Assembly (NCBI GenBank): GCA_029007475.1
Contig: JAQXHW010000096.1
Location: 1-16,078 of the forward strand
DNA from: Oscillospiraceae bacterium
Lineage (GTDB): Bacteria > Bacillota > Clostridia > Oscillospirales > Acutalibacteraceae
Length of the DNA stretch: 16,078 nt
Direction: 5' to 3'
Part shown: in pieces, positions 10,909-16,078 of the stretch
How the letters are laid out: every line of letters starts with the position of its first letter
How positions within the stretch are numbered: position 1 is the first letter of the stretch
The notes under the pieces: generated by a model
The model's input: the letters and a program-made list of their open reading frames with translations, nothing else
Told to the model about the DNA's origin: nothing
Databases searched by the model: none
Position numbers and translations under genes: made by a program

Positions 10909-12651
10909 ATGAAAGAATTGCTTATCGGAAATGCAGCAGTCGCCCGCGGTCTTTATGAGGCAGGCTGCTCCATAGTTTCCAGCTATCCCGGCACACCCAG
11001 TACGGAAATTACTGAGTTCGCCGCAAAATATGACGAGATTTACTGCGAGTGGGCGCCTAATGAAAAGGTTGCCATGGAGGTTGCCTTCGGCGCATCGCTT
11101 AGAGGTAAAAGAGCCTGCTGTGCAATGAAGCATGTAGGTCTTAACGTAGCCGCCGATCCTCTCTTTACACTTTCCTACACAGGCGTTACAGGCGGTCTTG
11201 TAATCTGCGTTGCCGATGACCCCGGTATGCACTCCTCTCAGAACGAGCAGGATTCAAGAAACTACGCAAAGGCTTCTAAGGTGCCCATGCTTGAGCCATC
11301 CAATTCGGCAGAAGCCCTTGCTTTTACAAAACTTGCTTTTGAGCTTTCCGAGGAGTTTGACACTCCTGTATTTATAAAGATGTGCACAAGAGTTGCACAC
11401 TCACAGAGCATTGTGGAAACCTCCGAGCGAGTTATGCCCCCCGAGAAGCCTTATGAGAAAAATCCTCAGAAGTACATAATGATGCCTGCAAACGCCAAAA
11501 AAAGACATCCTTTTGTTGAGGAAAGATGCGAAAAGCTTACAGAGTACGCGAATACTGCCGATATTAACTTTGAGGAAAAGGGTACAAGCGGTATCGGAGT
11601 TATAACCTCAGGCACCTGCTATCAGTATGTGAAGGAGGTTTTCGGCGATGAGGCAAGCATCCTTAAACTCGGCATGGTATATCCTCTCCCCACCGAAAGG
11701 ATTAAGAGCTTCGCAAAGAGCGTAGATAAGCTCTATGTTGTGGAGGAGCTTGACGGCTTTATCGAAACTCATGTAAAGGCTTTGGGAATTGACTGTGTGG
11801 GCAAAGAGCTTTTCTCCTGTATCGGAGAGCTTTGTGCAAGCGTTATTGCCGAGAAGTTCGGCAAAGAAGTTCCTGCTCACATAACTATGGAAACCGAAAT
11901 TCCCATGAGACCTCCCGTAATGTGTGCAGGCTGTCCTCACAGAGGAATGTACTATACTCTCAAAAAGAACAACATCACTGTTTTAGGCGACATCGGCTGC
12001 TATACCTTAGGCGCAGTTGCCCCCCTCAACGCTCTCGATTCCACACTCTGTATGGGCGCTTCCGTTTCGGGACTTCACGGCTTTAATAAAGCCGGCGGTG
12101 AGGATACCGAGGGCAAGACTGTCTGCGTAATCGGTGACTCAACATTCATGCATTCGGGAATTACAGGTCTTGTGAATATCTCCTACAATGCTTCCAATTC
12201 CACCGTTATCATCTTAGATAACTCTATTACAGGTATGACAGGTCATCAGCAGAATCCCACAACAGGCTATAACATCAAGGGAGACCCTGCGGCTAAAATT
12301 GACCTTGAAACTCTCTGCAGAGCTGTGGGCATCAACCGTATTCGCGTGGTTGACCCCTATGACCTTAAGGCTTGTGACGAGGCGGTTAAAGAGGAACTGA
12401 AAGCAAAGGAGCCGTCTGTAATTATTTCCCGCCGTCCCTGTGTGCTTCTTAAGAGCGTCAAGGCAAAGCCTTCGCTAAAGGTAAGCCCGGACAAGTGCAG
12501 GAGCTGTAAGATGTGCATGAAGCTTGGCTGTCCTGCAATCAGCATGCACGAGGGCAAGGCTGATATTGATACAACACTCTGCGTTGGCTGCGGAGTCTGC
12601 ACACAGATGTGCAAATTTGACGCTATTTTGGGAGGTGAGTCTCATGACTAA
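10909..12651 (+). CDS. iorA: Indolepyruvate ferredoxin oxidoreductase, alpha subunit
   Basis: Catalytic subunit of the oxygen-sensitive enzyme that interconverts aryl pyruvates and arylacetyl-CoA with CO2 and ferredoxin. The 580 residues follow the IorA order. An N-terminal pyrimidine-binding domain runs to about 160 (SSYPGTPSTEI, and EWAPNEKVAMEVAFGAS at 47-63). A linking domain covers about 220-330. The thiamine diphosphate domain has CAGCPHRG (339-346) and GDS...DN (409-411, 437-438). Two 4Fe-4S ferredoxin motifs close the protein: Cys530/533/536/541, with four residues before the last Cys, and Cys558/561/564/568. The start ATG has AAGGAG 6 bases upstream. It lies 36 bases after the symporter gene and overlaps iorB by 8 bases. 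Phenylpyruvate, hydroxyphenylpyruvate and indolepyruvate are the usual substrates; which is preferred cannot be told. Confidence 0.95.
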   Translation: MKELLIGNAAVARGLYEAGCSIVSSYPGTPSTEITEFAAKYDEIYCEWAPNEKVAMEVAFGASLRGKRACCAMKHVGLNVAADPLFTLSYTGVTGGLVICVADDPGMHSSQNEQDSRNYAKASKVPMLEPSNSAEALAFTKLAFELSEEFDTPVFIKMCTRVAHSQSIVETSERVMPPEKPYEKNPQKYIMMPANAKKRHPFVEERCEKLTEYANTADINFEEKGTSGIGVITSGTCYQYVKEVFGDEASILKLGMVYPLPTERIKSFAKSVDKLYVVEELDGFIETHVKALGIDCVGKELFSCIGELCASVIAEKFGKEVPAHITMETEIPMRPPVMCAGCPHRGMYYTLKKNNITVLGDIGCYTLGAVAPLNALDSTLCMGASVSGLHGFNKAGGEDTEGKTVCVIGDSTFMHSGITGLVNISYNASNSTVIILDNSITGMTGHQQNPTTGYNIKGDPAAKIDLETLCRAVGINRIRVVDPYDLKACDEAVKEELKAKEPSVIISRRPCVLLKSVKAKPSLKVSPDKCRSCKMCMKLGCPAISMHEGKADIDTTLCVGCGVCTQMCKFDAILGGESHD

Positions 12652-13210
12652 AAGCATTATGATAGTAGGCGTCGGCGGACAGGGCTCACTCCTTGCAAGC
12701 ACACTTTTAGGCAAGCTTCTCGTAAATGAGGGCTATGATGTTAAGGTTTCCGAGGTACACGGAATGAGCCAGCGCGGCGGCTCGGTAGTAACCTATGTTC
12801 GTTTCGGCGATAAGGTTTATTCTCCCATTATCGACATGGGTACAGCCGACGCAATTATCTCTTTTGAGAAGCTGGAGGCAGGCCGTTGGGCGCCCTATCT
12901 TAAAGAGGGCGGCGTAATTATCACCAACACTCAGCAGATTGACCCCATGCCCGTTGTAATCGGTGCAGCAGAATATCCGGAGAATATTTTGGAGGAACTC
13001 TCCGAGAAAGCGGATGTTGTGGCGCTTGACGCTCTCACTCTTGCAGAGGAGGCAGGCTCACCCAAAGCAGTTAATATTGTCCTCATGGGCAGACTTGCAA
13101 AGACACTGGAAATTCCGGTTGAGAGTTGGAAAGCAGCACTCAAAAGTGTTGTTAAGCCTCAGTTTATTGACATAAACTTAAAGGCATTTGACCTTGGATA
13201 TAATTCATAA
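12644..13210 (+). CDS. iorB: Indolepyruvate ferredoxin oxidoreductase, beta subunit
   Basis: The small subunit (188 residues) that pairs with IorA to form the functional oxidoreductase. It is a single pyruvate-ferredoxin-oxidoreductase gamma-type domain, with the GVGGQG motif at 9-14 and the family's EVHGMSQRGGSV segment at 37-48, which helps hold CoA and the cofactor. The length matches IorB. The ATG at 12644 is chosen because GGAGGTG lies 6 bases upstream; the longer frame from 12524 is only the shadow of iorA. It overlaps the last 8 bases of iorA, so the subunits are translationally coupled, and paaK follows after 27 bases. Confidence 0.94.
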   Translation: MTKSIMIVGVGGQGSLLASTLLGKLLVNEGYDVKVSEVHGMSQRGGSVVTYVRFGDKVYSPIIDMGTADAIISFEKLEAGRWAPYLKEGGVIITNTQQIDPMPVVIGAAEYPENILEELSEKADVVALDALTLAEEAGSPKAVNIVLMGRLAKTLEIPVESWKAALKSVVKPQFIDINLKAFDLGYNS

Positions 13211-13237
13211 TTTTACTTTAGTTTGGAGGCGATAGCC

Positions 13238-14554
13238 ATGGCCAAGCGCTACTGGCAGGAAGAAATCGAATGTGCCTCTCGTGAGCAGATTACACAGTGG
13301 CAAAACGAGAGACTGGTAAAGACAGTTAAGCATGTTTATGACAATGTGGAGCTTTACCGCAAAAGAATGGACGAGGCAGGAGTTAAGCCCGAGGACATTA
13401 AGTCCATAGACGACCTGAAAAAACTCCCCTTTACCTACAAGCAGGATTTACGCGACGAGTACCCCTACGGACTATTCGCAACTCCCCTTAAGGATGTAGT
13501 CAGACTTCATGCCTCCTCAGGTACAACAGGTAAGCAGATTGTTGTAGGCTACACAAGAAACGACCTTGATATTTGGGACGATATTGCTGCACGTCAGCTC
13601 TATGCCGTAGGTGCAGATGAAAATGACTTTGTTCACGTATCCTACGGCTACGGACTTTTCACAGGAGGCTTTGGACTCCACGGCGGCGCAACAAAAATCG
13701 GCGCTACCGCAATCCCTGTTTCCTCCGGTAATACCGACAGACAGGTTACCATTTTGCAGGATTTCGGCTCCTCTGTGCTTTGCTGTACACCCTCCTACGC
13801 TATGTATATTGCCGAGACTCTTGAGAAAAAGGGCATTGATCCCAAGACTCTAAACCTCAAAGCAGGTATTTTCGGCGCAGAACCTTGGACAGAGGAAATG
13901 CGCAGACAGATTGAGGAAAAGCTGAACATTAAGGCATACGACGTTTACGGCTTAACCGAGATTATGGGTCCCTGCGTATCTTACGAATGTGAAGCGCAGT
14001 CCGGTATGCACGTAAACGAGGACCATTTCATCATCGAAATCATCAACCCCGAAACCGGCGAGCCTCTGCCTTACGGAGAAAAGGGCGAGATTGTATTCAC
14101 CTGTATCACCAAGGAGTGCTGTCCCTTTATCCGTTACCGCACCCGCGACATCGGTGTTGTCACAAACGAAAAATGCTCCTGCGGAAGAACCTTTGTTAAG
14201 ATGACCAAGCCTCAGGGCAGGTCAGACGATATGCTCATTATCCGCGGTGTTAATGTATTCCCTTCACAGATTGAAACCGTACTTCTTAAAATGGGTTACA
14301 GCCCTAACTACAAAATCTTTGTTGACCGCGTAAATAACACAGACACACTTCTCGTTCAGGTTGAGATGACCGAGGCAATATTCTCAGATACAGTTACCAA
14401 GATTAAGGAACACGAAAAGGCTCTTGAAGCAGAGCTTCGTTCGCTTTTAGGTATCGGAGCAGACGTTCAGCTTGTTGCTCCTAATTCTATCGAGCGTTCA
14501 ATGGGCAAGGCTGTACGCGTTGTTGATAAGAGAAAGCTTATCGACGTTAAATAA
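13238..14554 (+). CDS. paaK: Phenylacetate-CoA ligase (AMP-forming)
   Basis: Activates phenylacetate or another arylacetate to its CoA thioester with ATP, through an acyl-adenylate. The 438-residue length is typical of PaaK. The phosphate loop is SSGTTGK (93-99), YGLTE is at 237-241, the RYRTRD adenylate-binding segment at 299-304, and the catalytic lysine of the C-terminal domain is Lys424 (SMGKAVRV). A CxC pair near 313-315 (CSCG) is common in this family. The ATG at 13238 follows GGAGG by 8 bases; a TTG at 13223 overlaps that site and is rejected. Next to iorAB it makes arylacetyl-CoA, the substrate (or product) of that enzyme. PaaK-like genes beside ior and ACT genes are seen in many anaerobes. 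The exact aryl group is not determined. Confidence 0.93.
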   Translation: MAKRYWQEEIECASREQITQWQNERLVKTVKHVYDNVELYRKRMDEAGVKPEDIKSIDDLKKLPFTYKQDLRDEYPYGLFATPLKDVVRLHASSGTTGKQIVVGYTRNDLDIWDDIAARQLYAVGADENDFVHVSYGYGLFTGGFGLHGGATKIGATAIPVSSGNTDRQVTILQDFGSSVLCCTPSYAMYIAETLEKKGIDPKTLNLKAGIFGAEPWTEEMRRQIEEKLNIKAYDVYGLTEIMGPCVSYECEAQSGMHVNEDHFIIEIINPETGEPLPYGEKGEIVFTCITKECCPFIRYRTRDIGVVTNEKCSCGRTFVKMTKPQGRSDDMLIIRGVNVFPSQIETVLLKMGYSPNYKIFVDRVNNTDTLLVQVEMTEAIFSDTVTKIKEHEKALEAELRSLLGIGADVQLVAPNSIERSMGKAVRVVDKRKLIDVK

Positions 14555-14572
14555 TGAAAGGGAGGAAAACTT

Positions 14573-15004
14573 ATGTCAATCCGTCAGATCTCAGTTTTTG
14601 TTGAAAACAAAAAAGGCTCACTTGTTGAGATTACCGAGACACTTGCCCGCGAGAATATCGACCTTCGCGCTATGTCTATTGCGGATACTCAGGACTTCGG
14701 AATCCTCCGCCTTATTGTTTCTGATACGGACAAGGCAGTGGATATTCTCCGCAAAGAAAAGTGCATTGTTTCCGTAAATGATGTTATAGGTGTTCGTATG
14801 CAGAATAAGCCCGGTGCTTTAGCTACCGTTGTGAAGGTGCTGGATGACAATAATATCAATATGGAGTATATGTATGCTTTCAACGGCTCGACTCCTCACC
14901 ATTCCTATTTGGTGCTTCGAGTAGACGATAACGAAAGAGTAGCAGAGCTTCTCCTTGAAAAAGGCATTAAGTGCATTACCGAAGCCCAGGCAAATGAGCT
15001 TTGA
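14573..15004 (+). CDS. Tandem ACT-domain protein
   Basis: A 143-residue protein of two ACT domains, at about 1-68 and 70-140, and nothing else. Each starts with a strand followed by the ligand-loop signature: VENKKGSLVEITETLARENIDL at 10-31 and MQNKPGALATVVKVLDDNNINM in the second, where N-K-P/G-G-x-L contacts the ligand in characterised ACT domains. No catalytic or DNA-binding domain is present, so it probably binds an amino acid, most likely aromatic given the neighbours, and regulates a partner such as PaaK or IorAB. GGGAGG lies 7 bases before the ATG. It is the last gene of the operon, 18 bases after paaK. Partner and ligand are inferred from position only. Confidence 0.85.
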   Translation: MSIRQISVFVENKKGSLVEITETLARENIDLRAMSIADTQDFGILRLIVSDTDKAVDILRKEKCIVSVNDVIGVRMQNKPGALATVVKVLDDNNINMEYMYAFNGSTPHHSYLVLRVDDNERVAELLLEKGIKCITEAQANEL

Positions 15005-15037
15005 TAGTTAAAAAATACTAATATTTGAGCCTTTTTT
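14988..15037 (+). terminator. Candidate terminator of the symporter-ior-paaK-ACT operon
   Basis: AGGCAAAT (14988-14995, inside the last codons of the ACT gene) pairs with ATTT and GCCT (15023-15032) with a 2-base bulge, and an inner TAGT/ACTA shortens the loop. Six T follow directly (15032-15037). The stem is irregular and the loop long, so this is a moderate call. Confidence 0.4.
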
Positions 15038-15159
15038 CTGTGAAAACCGACAAAGAATAAGTATTAGCTTTGTAGAAATCGCTGAATATAAAAATATTCA
15101 AAAAGAAATGGGAGATTTCGGTACCTTGCTTTGTTTATTATATGAAAGAGGTGTAAAAT

Positions 15160-16050
15160 ATGAAAAAAACAGTATCTGTTATGATAGCAGTTCTACTCAT
15201 TGCGATGTCCGCAGTTTCAGCTTTTGCAGTCCCGGCTCCTTGGTTTATGGGTGACGCAAATAGTGACGGAAACTTTGATATTACGGACGCTACCGCCATT
15301 CAAAAGTATGCCGCAGGAATCATTATTCCCAAAAAGCTCCAGGTTGACCTTTCCGATGTGGACGGCGACGGTGAAATTACCGTTAAGGATGCGTCCCTTG
15401 TGCAGAAGGTCATTGCAGGTACGGTTAAGAGAAGTGAAATCAAGGGCAGCGATATTTCTACCTATATGCTTTTTCATGATTTCAGGGCCGACTTTGACTC
15501 CGGCAAGGCAATGGTCGGTATGCCCGTAACCTTTACTGTGGATGTAGAAACTCCCGCAGAGCCTTTAACATACGAATTCTATATTGACGGAGTCTTAGTG
15601 GGGGAGAGAAGCACGGAAAACACCTTCACCTATACCTTTGAGAGCGCAGGTACTTATGATATTAGGGCGGTTGCATACAACAAATATGACGAGTTTGAAA
15701 GTAATGAAATGGGAGAATACCGGGTGGTTGAGGCTTATTTTTCCGAGACGCCCGTAATCAGCAGTCTCCATTTAAGCTGCCGCCATAATTTTGTGTATGG
15801 CAGAGAGCTTGAGATGAGCGCTATCGCAAACGCTGTTTTCGGTAAAGCTCCCTATGAATACCGCTTTGAGCGCGTAGGCTATGAGGAGGAAGCCTCATCT
15901 TCTACCGTTCTTGAAACCAGAGATTTTTCCGAGGATAACCGGTATGATTTTATTATGAACTATGAAGATTTATATGATAATATTAAAGTAAATGTTACCG
16001 TAAGAGATGCCGACGGCAATACCGTAACCGAATCGGTCAGCGTATATTAA
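15160..16050 (+). CDS. Secreted protein with N-terminal dockerin and beta-sandwich domains
   Basis: A 296-residue protein of predicted extracellular location. Residues 1-23 are a signal peptide (KK, hydrophobic core, cleavage after AFA). Residues 31-88 form a type I dockerin with two calcium loops: Asp32/Asn34/Asp36/Asp40/Asp43 followed by ATAIQKYAAG, and Asp66/Asp68/Asp70/Thr74/Asp77 followed by ASLVQKVIAG. The rest is two PKD/Ig-like beta-sandwich domains (about 117-190 and 196-296), the first with the typical FESAGTYDIRAVAYN strand. No catalytic domain is present. Dockerins bind cohesins on scaffoldins or the cell surface, so this may be a non-enzymatic part of a cellulosome-like complex. 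Most dockerins are C-terminal, so the N-terminal place is less usual. GAGGTG lies 6 bases before the ATG. No convincing promoter was found in 15041-15150; a GAATAT-AAAA-ATATTC dyad lies at 15084-15099. Confidence 0.85.
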   Translation: MKKTVSVMIAVLLIAMSAVSAFAVPAPWFMGDANSDGNFDITDATAIQKYAAGIIIPKKLQVDLSDVDGDGEITVKDASLVQKVIAGTVKRSEIKGSDISTYMLFHDFRADFDSGKAMVGMPVTFTVDVETPAEPLTYEFYIDGVLVGERSTENTFTYTFESAGTYDIRAVAYNKYDEFESNEMGEYRVVEAYFSETPVISSLHLSCRHNFVYGRELEMSAIANAVFGKAPYEYRFERVGYEEEASSSTVLETRDFSEDNRYDFIMNYEDLYDNIKVNVTVRDADGNTVTESVSVY

Positions 16051-16078
16051 AGCAGAAACAAAAGTTAAAGCACACCTT

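Overview
The window looks like chromosomal DNA from a low-to-mid GC, anaerobic Gram-positive bacterium, most likely a gut or rumen Oscillospirales/Ruminococcaceae relative. The supporting signs are strong GGAGG-type ribosome binding sites, sigma-A promoters close to consensus, several TTG/GTG starts, a ferredoxin-dependent 2-oxoacid oxidoreductase, and a secreted dockerin protein of the type used in cellulosomes. Species cannot be named from the sequence.

Layout. Positions 1-9110 are transcribed almost entirely from the minus strand. From left to right they hold: the start of a gene running off the left edge; a small four- to five-helix membrane protein (94-528); a very short family I pyrophosphatase-like protein (719-1045) with a dyad over its -10 box; a YetF/DUF421 membrane protein (1219-1893); tRNA-Val(UAC) and tRNA-Pro(UGG), separated by a 210-bp segment bounded by an 18-bp copy of the tRNA-Pro 3' end; a two-gene heterodimeric ABC exporter operon (2723-6396); and a methionine operon, metY-metA (6581-8904). 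From 9179 the plus strand takes over. It carries an operon of sodium:solute symporter, iorA, iorB, phenylacetate-CoA ligase and tandem-ACT protein (9337-15004), then a secreted protein with an N-terminal dockerin (15160-16050).

The most interesting element is the metY-metA leader (about 9064-8905, minus). It encodes a 20-residue peptide with a good ribosome binding site and three consecutive Met codons. Its stop codon lies just after one arm of a 13-pair stem, and the other arm of that stem shares four bases with a GC-rich terminator-like hairpin immediately before metY. This is the arrangement of trp/his-type attenuators, but with Met codons, at a locus where a Firmicute would normally be expected to carry a SAM riboswitch or T-box. 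I do not know of a described methionine leader-peptide attenuator of this kind.

How the genes work together. MetA has the Glu at position 111 that marks acetyl-CoA use, so MetA and MetY form a two-step route from homoserine through O-acetylhomoserine to homocysteine. The plus-strand operon reads as a coherent module for aryl acids: the symporter may import an arylacetate, PaaK makes the CoA thioester, IorAB interconverts arylacetyl-CoA and arylpyruvate with ferredoxin, and the ACT protein may sense an aromatic amino acid. It could run towards amino-acid synthesis or towards breakdown; the presence of an AMP-forming ligase and an importer favours salvage, but this is inference.
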